The notes beneath the pieces were generated by a model, which was not told where the DNA came from, did not search any database, and saw only the letters and a program-made list of their open reading frames with translations. Shown here piece after piece: positions 16,346 to 24,270 of a stretch of DNA of 64,000 nt (position 1 is the stretch's first letter; each line of letters begins with the position of its first letter). A program made the position numbers and the translations under genes. Source of the DNA: WHTX01 sp038255145 (GTDB lineage: Bacteria; Actinomycetota; Acidimicrobiia; Acidimicrobiales; CAIXPF01); assembly GCA_038255145.1 (NCBI GenBank), contig JBBSLP010000002.1, positions 62,001 to 126,000 of the forward strand, in the 5' to 3' direction.

Positions 16346-17199
16346 GTGCGGCTTTCCCCCTGGTGGGGCCGCACCACCTCATCTACGACGACCTGTTGCG
16401 CACGGCCTACGCCGAGGACCTGGGCATGGCCGGGGACCTGACGACGGAGGCCGTGGTCCCCGCCGATGCCCGGGTGCGGGGCGTCATCGCCGCCCGCAAG
16501 GCCGGGGTGGTGTGCGGGTTGGGCGTCGTGGCCCGGGCCTTCGAGCTCTTCGACCCGGCCGTGTCGGTGGTGGCCCGCATGGCCGACGGTGACCGGATCG
16601 CCCCCGGTGACGTGCTCGTCGACCTGGAGGGACCGGCCCGGTCGGTGCTGACGGGGGAGCGCACGGCGCTGAACCTGTTGGGCCGGCTCAGTGGCATCGC
16701 CACCCTGACCCGCCAGGTGGTCGACGAGGTCGCGGGCACCGGGGCGTCGGTCGTGTGCACCCGCAAGACGACGCCGGGCCTGCGGGCGCTGGAGAAGTAC
16801 GCCGTGCGGGCCGGCGGGGGCCTCAACCACCGCTTCGGCCTCGATGACGCCGTGCTGGTGAAGGACAACCACCTGGCCATCGCCGGCAGCGTGGCCGAGG
16901 CCGTGGCCCGGGTGCGGGCGCGGGTGGGCCACCTGGTCAAGGTCGAGGTCGAGGTGGACACCCTCGACCAGCTCGACGAGCTGCTGGGCCTGCCCGTGGA
17001 CGCCGTGCTCCTCGACAACCTCGGACCCGACCTGCTGGCCGAGGCGGTCACCCGGGTCAAGGGCCTGCTCATCACCGAGGCGTCGGGCGGGATCACGCCG
17101 TCGACGGCCCGGGCCATGGCCGAGAGCGGGGTGGACCTGCTGTCCATCGGTTGGCTGACCCACAGCGCGGCCAGCCTGGATGTCGGCCTCGACCTCTGA
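16342..17199 (+). CDS. nadC: nicotinate-nucleotide pyrophosphorylase NadC
   Basis: A 285-residue quinolinate phosphoribosyltransferase forming nicotinate mononucleotide from quinolinate and PRPP. It shows YAEDLGMAGDLTTEAVVPAD at the N-terminus, ERTALNLLGRLSGIATLTRQ near residue 110, CTRKTTPGLRALEKYAVRAGG with the active-site R/K set, HRFGLDDAVLVKDNHLA, and the C-terminal LITEASGGITPSTARAMAES barrel segment. The ATG overlaps the nadB stop. With nadA and nadB it forms a full route from aspartate to NaMN. nadE lies at 22-24 kb; nadD was not seen. Confidence 0.96.
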   Translation: MSAAFPLVGPHHLIYDDLLRTAYAEDLGMAGDLTTEAVVPADARVRGVIAARKAGVVCGLGVVARAFELFDPAVSVVARMADGDRIAPGDVLVDLEGPARSVLTGERTALNLLGRLSGIATLTRQVVDEVAGTGASVVCTRKTTPGLRALEKYAVRAGGGLNHRFGLDDAVLVKDNHLAIAGSVAEAVARVRARVGHLVKVEVEVDTLDQLDELLGLPVDAVLLDNLGPDLLAEAVTRVKGLLITEASGGITPSTARAMAESGVDLLSIGWLTHSAASLDVGLDL

Positions 17200-17599
17200 T
17201 CGTGTCCCCGCTCGGGGTCCCTGGTTGTCGACCACTGAAGGTGGTCAACAGCTAGGGATGACAGAGTGGTGGTGAACGTGTGGCCCCCCGGCGGGAATCG
17301 GCCGGGCACGCGCCGTCGCTTGGTGACCGCGCATCAACGTGATCGCAGTTCAGAGCCAGTCTGTGGCTGAGGATGGCCGTAGATCGACTCCTTTCGGGCG
17401 AATCGACATCGAATCGGCGGAAAGGGCGCTGACAAGGCCATCACACCCATGCTGAACTGCGGTGATAGCCTTCGGGGTGACGCTCCTCGGTGGCGTTGTC
17501 CGGTTGTCGGTCTCGAGGGTCGCCGGCGCGTTGTGGGTACGTCGAATCACCACCTGACGTGGTTTGCGCAACCCTGCCGCCGGATCGGACCTGAGGCCC
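17200..17599. other. intergenic region after nadC
   Basis: No gene is supported. A hairpin at 17219-17257 follows nadC. A dyad-like element GCGAATCGACATCGAATCGG (from 17398) resembles the palindrome at 56336-56356 in 18 of 21 positions. The rest shows no structure I can interpret. Confidence 0.5.
17219..17257 (+). terminator. possible terminator stem-loop after nadC
   Basis: CCCT...AGGG outer arms enclose TTGTCGACCAC/GTGGTCAACAG pairing with a C-A mismatch and a five-base loop. It starts 20 bases past the nadC stop. There is no T-run, so termination is inferred from position and pairing. Confidence 0.5.
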
Positions 17600-17728
17600 G
17601 TGGACACGAAGACCGAACGAACTGTCAGGATCAGCGCGACGCGCACGCTGGCCGCCGGGCTCGGCCTGGCCCTCATGGGGGCCCTGTTCGTGCCCGCCGC
17701 CGGAGCCGACACCCCCATGCAACAGTGA
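17600..17728 (+). CDS. tiny signal-peptide-like ORF, truncated paralogue of the next gene
   Basis: Forty-two residues from GTG at 17600: a basic start (TKTERTVRISATRT), a hydrophobic core LAAGLGLALMGALFVPAAG and an ADTPMQQ tail. It closely parallels the start of the next gene (TQRTGRISTTRKMAIGLGLG), with the same spacing from the first residues to the core. It looks like a signal peptide whose mature domain has been lost, or a genuine micropeptide. Codon usage is GC3-rich like neighbouring genes. It ends 57 bases before the next start. Confidence 0.5.
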   Translation: MDTKTERTVRISATRTLAAGLGLALMGALFVPAAGADTPMQQ

Positions 17729-17785
17729 CGCTTGTCACTTCTTGCTCACACCGTGCTCACAAGGTGGGTTCGGATCCTGCGCTCC

Positions 17786-18232
17786 ATGGAAACCGACACG
17801 CAGCGAACCGGCAGGATCAGCACAACTCGCAAGATGGCCATCGGCCTCGGACTCGGCGTCCTGGCCACCGTATCCGTGCCTGTCGCCGTGGGTGCGGCCA
17901 CGACAACCACGCCGGCCACCACGGCCCCGGCCACGGCCCCCTCGACCGACACCGCACTCGGGCGTCGGCTGGAGCGGGCCTGTGCCCGGGTGCCCAACCT
18001 GACCGCCAGGGTCGAGCGCACCCGGGCCACCATCGAGGGCGACGCCTCCACCCGGGGCTCACTGGCCTGGCTCCAGGCCCAGATCGACAAGGCCCGGGCC
18101 GACGGGCACCCCGAAGCCGCCACCGTGCTGGAGAACGCCCTGGCCACCCGCACCGCCCGCCTCGACCTGGTCACCTCCCGGCAGGCGTCGCTGGCCAGCG
18201 TGGCCCAGTTGTGCGCCGACAAGGGGGCATGA
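17786..18232 (+). CDS. small secreted helical protein, function unknown
   Basis: A 148-residue protein starting METDTQRTGRISTTRKMAIG, with a signal peptide that likely ends near VPVAVGAA, a Thr/Pro-rich linker (TTTTPATTAPATAPST) and a helical domain containing ACARVPNLTARVERTRATIE and a second cysteine in AQLCADKGA. Two cysteines flank a coiled-coil-like segment, suggesting one disulfide. I do not recognise the family. ATG at 17786 is chosen because it starts the basic n-region; the frame is open further upstream. Its stop overlaps the ATG of the lipoprotein gene, and a two-component system follows, so it may belong to an envelope-stress operon. Confidence 0.7.
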   Translation: METDTQRTGRISTTRKMAIGLGLGVLATVSVPVAVGAATTTTPATTAPATAPSTDTALGRRLERACARVPNLTARVERTRATIEGDASTRGSLAWLQAQIDKARADGHPEAATVLENALATRTARLDLVTSRQASLASVAQLCADKGA

Positions 18233-18507
18233 GCTACCGGCAGGTGGCCGCGGTCATGGCCCTGACCGTGACGCTGGGTGCCTGCGGCCGGGGAGCCACC
18301 ACCGGCTCCCCGGCCCCGCCGGCCGCATCGGCCGCATCGGCCGCTGCGGCGTCGCCGACGACGGCGTCACCCACGGCGGCCACATCGGCCAGCCGCGGAG
18401 GCGACAGCACCGGCATGACCGAGGCCGAGGCGGCCACCATCGAGCGTGAGCTCGACGACATCGAGAAGGTGCTCGACGAGACCGACGCCCAGCTGCGGTC
18501 CGATTGA
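18229..18507 (+). CDS. small lipoprotein, function unknown
   Basis: A 92-residue putative lipoprotein. The N-terminus MSYRQVAAVMALTVTLGACG has a short n-region, a hydrophobic core and a lipobox ending LGAC, so Cys19 would be lipidated. An Ala/Ser/Thr/Pro-rich linker follows, and then a short charged helix (MTEAEAATIERELDDIEKVL). It overlaps the secreted gene upstream and the response regulator downstream, each by four bases, so it is in the same operon as the two-component system. It may be a sensory accessory or a target of it. Confidence 0.65.
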   Translation: MSYRQVAAVMALTVTLGACGRGATTGSPAPPAASAASAAAASPTTASPTAATSASRGGDSTGMTEAEAATIERELDDIEKVLDETDAQLRSD

Positions 18508-19223
18508 CGACCCCGGGGAGTGCCACGGTCCTCGTCGTCGAGGACGACGACGCCGTCCGGCGGGCCATCGGACGGGGCCTGGGCGTGCACGGCATGACCG
18601 TCAGCGAGGTCGGTGACGCCGAAGCCGCCCTGATCCGGGTGGCGCAGGCCCCTCCCGACCTGATGGTGCTCGACGTGGGCCTGCCCGGCATGTCGGGCAT
18701 CGCCCTGTGCGCCGAGCTGCGGGCCCGGGGTCTCGAGGTGCCCATCCTCATCCTGTCGGCCCGGGACCAGGTCGGGGACCGGGTCGAGGGGTTGCGGGCC
18801 GGGGCCGACGACTACCTGGTCAAGCCCTTCGACCTCGACGAGCTCGTGGCCCGGTTGCAGGCTCTGCTGCGTCGGGCCACCCGGGTTGCCGGTCCGCCCA
18901 CCTCGGCCATCAACGTCGGGGCGTTGTGGGTCGACGTCGATCGGCGCATGGCCCGCCTCGGCACCCACGCCCTCGACCTCACCCGCCGCGAGTTCGACCT
19001 GCTGGCCGCGCTGGCCACCAACGCCGACATCGTCATGTCCCGCATCCGCCTCCTGGAGCTGGTCTGGGGCTACGACTTCGAGGTGGACACCAACGTGGTC
19101 GACGTGTTCGTGGGCTACCTGCGGCGCAAGCTGGCCGCGGCGGGGGCCGGCGGCGGCGAGCACATCCAGGACAACCCCATCCAGACGGTGCGGGGCGTGG
19201 GCTTCGTGCTGCGGCGGCCCTGA
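18504..19223 (+). CDS. OmpR/PhoB-family response regulator
   Basis: A 239-residue response regulator. The receiver domain spans about 8-120: VLVVEDDDAVRR acidic pocket, phospho-acceptor Asp57 in MVLDVGLPGMSG, Thr/Ser position in LILSARDQ, and Lys in YLVKPFDLDEL. A winged-helix DNA-binding domain follows (ALDLTRREFDLLAALATNAD, VVDVFVGYLRRKLA, TVRGVGFVLR). A TTG start at 18504 overlapping the lipoprotein stop is used because no ATG or GTG precedes the receiver core. The kinase gene begins three bases after its stop. Confidence 0.93.
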   Translation: MTTPGSATVLVVEDDDAVRRAIGRGLGVHGMTVSEVGDAEAALIRVAQAPPDLMVLDVGLPGMSGIALCAELRARGLEVPILILSARDQVGDRVEGLRAGADDYLVKPFDLDELVARLQALLRRATRVAGPPTSAINVGALWVDVDRRMARLGTHALDLTRREFDLLAALATNADIVMSRIRLLELVWGYDFEVDTNVVDVFVGYLRRKLAAAGAGGGEHIQDNPIQTVRGVGFVLRRP

Positions 19224-19225
19224 GC

Positions 19226-20596
19226 GTGCGTCTGGCCACTCGCACCAGCCTGGCCGCGGCCATCGCCGCCGCCCTGGCCCTCGCCCTCCTGGGCGGCATC
19301 GTCCGCGGTCAGGTGTACCGGGTGCTCGTCGACAGGGTCGACCGCCAGCTGGAGTTGCGGGCCGACACCGCCCCTCTGCTGGCCGCGGTGGGCGGGCGTC
19401 TGGCCGATTCCCGGCTGGATGCGGCCGTGGAGGGGGCCAGGATCACCACCGTGGCCGGTGCCGCCGCGGGCGGGCAGGGGACGATCGAGGTCGGCGCCCT
19501 GCCCGGGGACGGTCTGCCCCCGGTGCGGCGGGTGGGCTGGCAGACGGCCCGGGCCGATGGCCAGAGCTGGCGCCTGCACACGGTCGAGGTCAGCGACGTG
19601 CCCCGGGCCGGGGACCGCACCCTGGTCCAGTTCGTGGCCCCCCTGGGCGACATCGCCGTCATGGCCCGCCGCCTGCGCCGCGCCGTCGTCGTGGCCGCCG
19701 TGGCCGGCGTGGCCGCCAGCGCCGTGGTTGGCTACGGCCTGGGCCTGGTGGCAGCCCGACCGCTGGCCAAGCTGCGTCGCGACGCCGCCCGTCTCGGGGC
19801 CGGACCCCCGCAGGCATGGCGCATGGCCCCCCACTACGGCGCGCCCGAGGTCGACGATGTGGCCCGTGTGCTCGACGACGGCCTCGACCGGGTGGCCGCG
19901 GCCGGCGAGCGTCGTGAGGCGGCCCTGGACGCGGCCCGGGCCTTCACCGCCTCGGCCGCGCACGAGCTGCGCACCCCGCTGACCAGCGCCATCACCAACC
20001 TCGACGTGGCCAGCCACACCGGCGCCCCCTCCGAGGCCCTGGAGGAGGGGCGGGCCCAGCTACGTCGGGTGGCCTCGACCTTGGCCGCGCTGCGCCAGTT
20101 GGCCGATGCCGACCTGGCCGGTCCCGCCTGGTTCAGCGGGTTCGACCTGGCCGACCAGGTCGCCGTGCTGGCTGATGCCGAGGGCCGTCGCCACCCCGAG
20201 GTCCTCGTCGAGGTGGTGGCCCCCACCGAGGAGTGCCCGGTGCTGGCCTGGTCGGAGGGGGTGCAGCTGGCCTGTGCCAACCTCATCGGCAACGCCGTGG
20301 TCCACGGCCGTCCTGTCGACGGGTCCCGACCCCGGGTGCGGATCACCGTCAGCGTGCACGGCGCCGCGGCCACGATCACCGTGGACGACAACGGCCCCGG
20401 CGTGCCCCCCGCCGATCGCCAACGGGTGCTGCAGCGCTTCGAGCGGGGTGCGACCAGCCCGGGCAGCGGCATCGGCCTGGCTCTGGTGCACCAGGTCGCC
20501 ACCGTGCATTCGGGCTCCCTCGAACTGCACGACAGCCCCCTGGGCGGCACCCGGGTGGTCCTGACCCTGGCCGCGGTGGCGCCGCCGCCTCGCTGA
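19226..20596 (+). CDS. HisKA sensor histidine kinase
   Basis: A 456-residue membrane histidine kinase paired with the regulator just upstream. One transmembrane helix lies near residues 10-30, an extracytoplasmic domain of about 120 residues follows, then a second helix (AVVVAAVAGVAASAVVGYGL), a HAMP-like linker and the HisKA box SAAHELRTPLTSAITNLD with phospho-accepting His246. ATP-binding motifs are CANLIGNAVVHG (N box), DDNGPGVPP (G1) and GSGIGLALVHQVA (G2). The loosely conserved sensor domain gives no ligand clue. It starts with GTG at 19226. Confidence 0.92.
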   Translation: MRLATRTSLAAAIAAALALALLGGIVRGQVYRVLVDRVDRQLELRADTAPLLAAVGGRLADSRLDAAVEGARITTVAGAAAGGQGTIEVGALPGDGLPPVRRVGWQTARADGQSWRLHTVEVSDVPRAGDRTLVQFVAPLGDIAVMARRLRRAVVVAAVAGVAASAVVGYGLGLVAARPLAKLRRDAARLGAGPPQAWRMAPHYGAPEVDDVARVLDDGLDRVAAAGERREAALDAARAFTASAAHELRTPLTSAITNLDVASHTGAPSEALEEGRAQLRRVASTLAALRQLADADLAGPAWFSGFDLADQVAVLADAEGRRHPEVLVEVVAPTEECPVLAWSEGVQLACANLIGNAVVHGRPVDGSRPRVRITVSVHGAAATITVDDNGPGVPPADRQRVLQRFERGATSPGSGIGLALVHQVATVHSGSLELHDSPLGGTRVVLTLAAVAPPPR

Positions 20597-20639
20597 ACCC
20601 TGTCGCCGGACCCTCTCGCTGAACCCTCACCCGAACGCG

Positions 20640-21575
20640 TCACCGGAAGGTGTCGTCGGCTTCGGTGTGGGCCTGACCGGGGGCGCAGCTCTCGAGCACG
20701 GGGCAGCGGAAGCAACCGGGGCCGACCCGGGGCTGGGGCTCGGTCCCGCCCGAGCGCAGCTCGACCAGCTTGACCACGCCGTCGAGGAGGCGTTGAGAGG
20801 CGGCGTCGAGCATGTCGATGGTGACGTCCTCGCAGTGCAGGGTGGCACCGTCGAGGTAGTAGCTGGCCAGCCTGAAGGGGGGCACGCCGAGCCGCAACGT
20901 CTCGATCAGGGCGTAGAAGCGCAGGTCATCGACATGGGACCCGTAGGGAACGCCGGACTTGAAGTCGATGAAGGCCTTGCCCGCCACCAAGCCCTCGCTC
21001 CGACCCAGCACCAGGTCGACCCGGCCGGTGAGCACGATGGCGCCGCCGACGAGCTGGGTGCGCACCGGGCTCTCGGTGGCGGGAGCCCATCGGCGGCTCA
21101 GGGGCGGGAAGCACTCGAGGAACTTGCCCACCCGGTCGGCGGCCACCCCCATGGCCTCGGCGTGCTCGGCCTCGGTGGCCTCGCGCAGCCACTGGGCGTC
21201 ACGCCCCGAGTCGCTCTCCAGGCGTTCGACGGCCGCGTCCACCAGCACCAGGGGGTTCGCTTCGCCCCGCCAGGTGACCGACAGCTGGATGGCCCGGTGG
21301 GCCAGGGTGCCGGCCAACAGCGCGGGGTTGGGCGTCAGTGACTGGCCGTCCTGGTGCAGGAAGCGCACCTCGCACCCGTGCACCTGGGACAACGCCCACT
21401 TGCCCACCCACAGGGGCTCCTCGAGGTCGGCCACCACGTCGGTCAGGGCATCGTCGAGGTGGGTGCGGAGCTCGTCGGCCAGTTCGGCCGGGAACGACGG
21501 ACGCTCCACGCCCCGGGTGCGCAGCGCGGCCAGCGCCCTCTCCTGGGCCGGGTTGAGGGCGGGGGGTCCATCCAC
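20640..21575 (-). CDS. PD-(D/E)XK nuclease, Cas4/RecB-like with 4Fe-4S cysteines
   Basis: A RecB-family nuclease of about 311 residues. The catalytic core reads GRVDLVLGR then AFIDFKSG (the D...DxK pair), preceded by a His in LAGTLAHRAIQ. One Cys in SQVHGCEVRF and three at the C-terminus (GCFRCPVLESC) match the four-Cys 4Fe-4S clasp of AddB/Cas4-type nucleases. I place the start at the GTG at 21575, which puts the adjacent palindrome fully outside both divergent genes; an upstream GTG at 21605 would add ten residues translated from the palindrome. No cas gene is near, so a DNA repair role is more likely. Confidence 0.82.
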   Translation of the reverse strand: MDGPPALNPAQERALAALRTRGVERPSFPAELADELRTHLDDALTDVVADLEEPLWVGKWALSQVHGCEVRFLHQDGQSLTPNPALLAGTLAHRAIQLSVTWRGEANPLVLVDAAVERLESDSGRDAQWLREATEAEHAEAMGVAADRVGKFLECFPPLSRRWAPATESPVRTQLVGGAIVLTGRVDLVLGRSEGLVAGKAFIDFKSGVPYGSHVDDLRFYALIETLRLGVPPFRLASYYLDGATLHCEDVTIDMLDAASQRLLDGVVKLVELRSGGTEPQPRVGPGCFRCPVLESCAPGQAHTEADDTFR

Positions 21576-21613
21576 GGGCTCCAGTGTCACACCTCGCTGT
21601 GACACTGGAGCCC
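21576..21613. promoter_or_regulatory. 38-bp perfect palindrome between divergent genes
   Basis: Arms of 16 bases (GGGCTCCAGTGTCACA and its exact complement) flank CCTCGC. The palindrome fills the whole space between the nuclease start and the ATG at 21615. It includes TGTCACA...TGTGACA, an everted CRP-like spacing. An operator shared by the two genes fits the position; a transcript hairpin is the alternative. Confidence 0.75.
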
Positions 21614-21614
21614 G

Positions 21615-22067
21615 ATGAGCACCTCACCGCTGCGCCCCACCCCCAAGAGCCCCTCTCCGCAGATCGCCGCGGCCAAGGTCGCCGCGGCCAAGGTCGCCCC
21701 GGCCAAGGTCGCCCCGGCCAAGGTCCCCACCGCCAAGCTGCTGGCGCCCTCGCCCCTGGGCGCCGTCTCCGCCCTGGAGTTCTCCCGGGCGGCCCGGTCC
21801 CTGGCCGACGCCACCCGCCGGGCCGGCTGGACCTCGCCCACCTTCCTCAGCCCACCCCGGCTCAGCGGGGCCCAACGCACGTTGCGCCGCTCGGGGATCG
21901 ACACCGCCGTGGTGGCCGTGCGCATACGCGACCGACCCTGGTCCGCGGTCATGGGTGATCTCGTCGAAGGGGTCGTGGCCGCCAACCGCCTGGTGGGCGC
22001 GGAAGCCGAACGTTGCCGTGACCTGCTGTGGCGCTCCCTGGACGAGCCGGGGGAGCGCGCCGCGTGA
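21615..22067 (+). CDS. protein with Ala/Lys pentapeptide repeats, function unknown
   Basis: A 150-residue protein. Residues 15-45 consist of five near-identical pentapeptides of the type AAAKV/APAKV, encoded by a 15-base tandem repeat (21666-21740), like the tails of histone H1-like or HU-type DNA-binding proteins. The remaining 100 residues form a compact region (ALEFSRAARSLADATRRAGW ... VAVRIRDRPWSAVMGDLVEG) of no family I know. The basic N-terminal tail and the divergent nuclease suggest a nucleic-acid role, but this is inference. The ATG follows the palindrome by one base, leaving no ribosome site, so the message may be leaderless. Confidence 0.7.
   Translation: MSTSPLRPTPKSPSPQIAAAKVAAAKVAPAKVAPAKVPTAKLLAPSPLGAVSALEFSRAARSLADATRRAGWTSPTFLSPPRLSGAQRTLRRSGIDTAVVAVRIRDRPWSAVMGDLVEGVVAANRLVGAEAERCRDLLWRSLDEPGERAA
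21666..21740 (+). repeat. 15-bp tandem repeat encoding Ala/Lys pentapeptides
   Basis: Four units of GCCGCGGCCAAGGTC or its GCCCCG variant lie in register from 21666 to 21725, plus one degenerate fifth unit. It lies in frame inside the gene at 21615, so unit number can vary without a frameshift. Confidence 0.85.
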
Positions 22068-22135
22068 GGGCCGGTCACCCCCGGCCGGAGCACGTGGTGG
22101 GGGTCGAGGCCCCCGCTTCCTGGTTCGAAGCCGCG

Positions 22136-24187
22136 CTAGCTGCCCGTCGACTCCCGCAGTTCACGCAGCCAGGACTCGGCGGGGGCGTCGCTGGGGGCCC
22201 GCCAGTCGCCTCGGGGTGACAGCGAGCCGCCCGAGCCGATCTTGGGCCCGTTTGGCACCGTCGAACGCTTGAACTGGTTGGCGAAGAAGCGACGGAGGAA
22301 GACCTCGAGCCAGCCTTCGATCGTCTCGCGGTCGTAGGCCCGGCGCTTGGCCTCGGGCACCTGCGGAGGCCACGCCCCCCGGGCGGCGTCGGCCCAGGCG
22401 TGCTCGGCCAGGTAGGCGATCTTCGACGGCCGGTAGCCGAAGCGGGCCAGGTAGTACAGGAAGAAGTCATGCAGGTCGTAGGGCCCGATGGTGCCCTCGG
22501 TGCTCTGCACGGGGGCGCCGTCCACGCTGGGGATGAGCTCGGGGGATATCTCCAGGGCGACGATCTCCTCCAGCACCTGGCTGGCGTCGTCACCCAGCAG
22601 GTCGGTGGCCGCCACCCAGCGGATCAGGTGTTGGATGAGGGTCTTGGGCACCGACGAGTTCACGTTGTAGTGGGCCATGTGATCGCCCACCCCGAAGGTG
22701 CACCAGCCCAGGGCCAGCTCGCTCAGGTCACCCGTGCCCACCACCAGGGCGTGGTGCCGGTTGGCCAGGCGGAACAGGTGCGAGGTGCGCTCGCCGGCCT
22801 GGACGTTCTCGTAGGTGGCGTCGTAGGGACCGTCCCCGTGGGCCGCCGGGTGGCCGATGTCCTCCAACATCTGCTGCACGGATGGGTTGATGTCGATCTC
22901 GGACGCGGTGACCCCCAGGGCGGCCATCAGCCCGTGGGCCAGGCCCCGGGTGGTCGAGCCCGTGGCCGGCCCGGGCATGGTGTAGGCCAGGATGTCGGTG
23001 CGGGGCCGGCCCAACTGGTCCATGGCCTGGCACGCCACCAGCAGGGCCTGGGCCGAGTCGAGGCCCCCCGACACCCCGATGACCAGGCGCTGGGTGTGGC
23101 TGGACACCAGCCGGGTGGCCAGGCCCTGGACCTGGGTGCGGTAGGCGTCGGCGCAGCGCTGGTCGAGGCCGGCGGGGTCCGAGGGCACGAAGGGATAGCG
23201 TTCGACGGCCCGGGCCAGGGGGACGGCCCGGCCGACGGGGCCCAGGTCGACCCGGACCCGGCGGGTGGCGGTGACCCGGTCGCGGTGGTCGGTGGCGCAG
23301 TCGACCCAGCTGGTGGTGCGGGAGCGGTCCTGCTGGATGCGGTCGAGGTCGATGTCCGCCGCCACCAGCTGGTCCTCGGTGGCGAAGCGTCGCGACTCGG
23401 CCAGTTGCTCGCCGTTCTCGTAGATGAGCCCGTACCCGTCCCAGGCCAGGTCGGTGGTCGATTCGCCCTGGCCGGCCGTGGTGTAGAGCTGGGCGGCGAT
23501 CGACGTGCCCGAGCGTGACGCGCACAGCAGGCGCCGGTACGCGTCCTTGCCCACGGTGGTGTTGCTGGCCGACTGGTTGACCAGCACCGTGGCTCCGGCC
23601 ATGGCCGCATAGGTGGACGGGGGGATGGGGACCCAGAAGTCCTCGCAGATCTCCACGTGCACGGCCAGACCGGGGACGTCACCCACCTCGACGATGACGT
23701 CGGTGCCGAAGGGCACGGGCTGGCCCAGCAGGTCGACGTGATCGGCCACCGCGTCACGGGCCGCACTGAACTGGCGCTTCTCGTAGAACTCGCGGTAGTT
23801 GGGCAGGTAGCTCTTGGGCGTCGCCGCCAGGATGCGGCCCCGGTGCACGACGACCCCGACGTTGAACAGCCGGCCCCACACCCGCAGGGGCAGGCCCACC
23901 ACCAGCAGGGTCCGCAGGTCCTGGCTGGCTTCGACCACGTCGCCCAGGGCGTCGAGGGACGCTTCGAGCAGGGCGTCCTGCTGGAACAGGTCGTCGTTGG
24001 AGTAGCCGCTGAGGCCGAGCTCGGGGAAGGCGAGCACGGCCACGCCGTCGGCCGCCGCCTGCCGGGCCAGGGCCACGGTCCGCGCCGCGTTGGCCCGGGG
24101 GTCGGCCAGGTGCATGAGGGGCACGGCCACGGCGACGCGGGCGAACCCGTGGGCGTAGAGCGACTGAGCCGGATCGACGTCGACCAT
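22136..24187 (-). CDS. nadE: glutamine-dependent NAD synthetase NadE
   Basis: A 683-residue two-domain NAD synthetase converting deamido-NAD to NAD with ammonia from glutamine. The N-terminal nitrilase-like glutaminase (about 1-300) shows the Glu in LAFPELGLSGYSNDD, Lys in TPKSYLPNYREFYEKR and nucleophile Cys in EICEDFWVP. The synthetase domain follows, with ATP loop VIGVSGGLDSAQALLVAC near residue 370, and VGTGDLSELALGWCTFGVGD. The length agrees with mycobacterial-type NadE. It faces away from nadABC and no NrtR-like repeat is seen at its start, so coordinate control is unproven. Confidence 0.96.
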   Translation of the reverse strand: MVDVDPAQSLYAHGFARVAVAVPLMHLADPRANAARTVALARQAAADGVAVLAFPELGLSGYSNDDLFQQDALLEASLDALGDVVEASQDLRTLLVVGLPLRVWGRLFNVGVVVHRGRILAATPKSYLPNYREFYEKRQFSAARDAVADHVDLLGQPVPFGTDVIVEVGDVPGLAVHVEICEDFWVPIPPSTYAAMAGATVLVNQSASNTTVGKDAYRRLLCASRSGTSIAAQLYTTAGQGESTTDLAWDGYGLIYENGEQLAESRRFATEDQLVAADIDLDRIQQDRSRTTSWVDCATDHRDRVTATRRVRVDLGPVGRAVPLARAVERYPFVPSDPAGLDQRCADAYRTQVQGLATRLVSSHTQRLVIGVSGGLDSAQALLVACQAMDQLGRPRTDILAYTMPGPATGSTTRGLAHGLMAALGVTASEIDINPSVQQMLEDIGHPAAHGDGPYDATYENVQAGERTSHLFRLANRHHALVVGTGDLSELALGWCTFGVGDHMAHYNVNSSVPKTLIQHLIRWVAATDLLGDDASQVLEEIVALEISPELIPSVDGAPVQSTEGTIGPYDLHDFFLYYLARFGYRPSKIAYLAEHAWADAARGAWPPQVPEAKRRAYDRETIEGWLEVFLRRFFANQFKRSTVPNGPKIGSGGSLSPRGDWRAPSDAPAESWLRELRESTGS

Positions 24188-24240
24188 GGCCCAACTCTTG
24201 CCGACGCGACCCTCCGACAGCAGATCTGCCCTCGGGCCAG

Positions 24241-24270
24241 GCGTTGTCAGGCGTTGTCAGGCGTCGTCAG
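24241..24270. repeat. 10-bp tandem repeat, three units
   Basis: GCGTTGTCAG appears twice, then as GCGTCGTCAG. It overlaps the last codons and stop of the MarR-family gene. Confidence 0.7.

Noticed and set aside
20640..21575. CRISPR-associated cas4
   Set aside because: The nuclease has the Cas4/RecB-like cysteines, but no cas genes or repeat-spacer array is present in the window.
22105..22140. tRNA-like T-loop sequence GGTTCGAA
   Set aside because: The flanking bases do not pair into a T-stem and no acceptor or anticodon arm can be folded around it.
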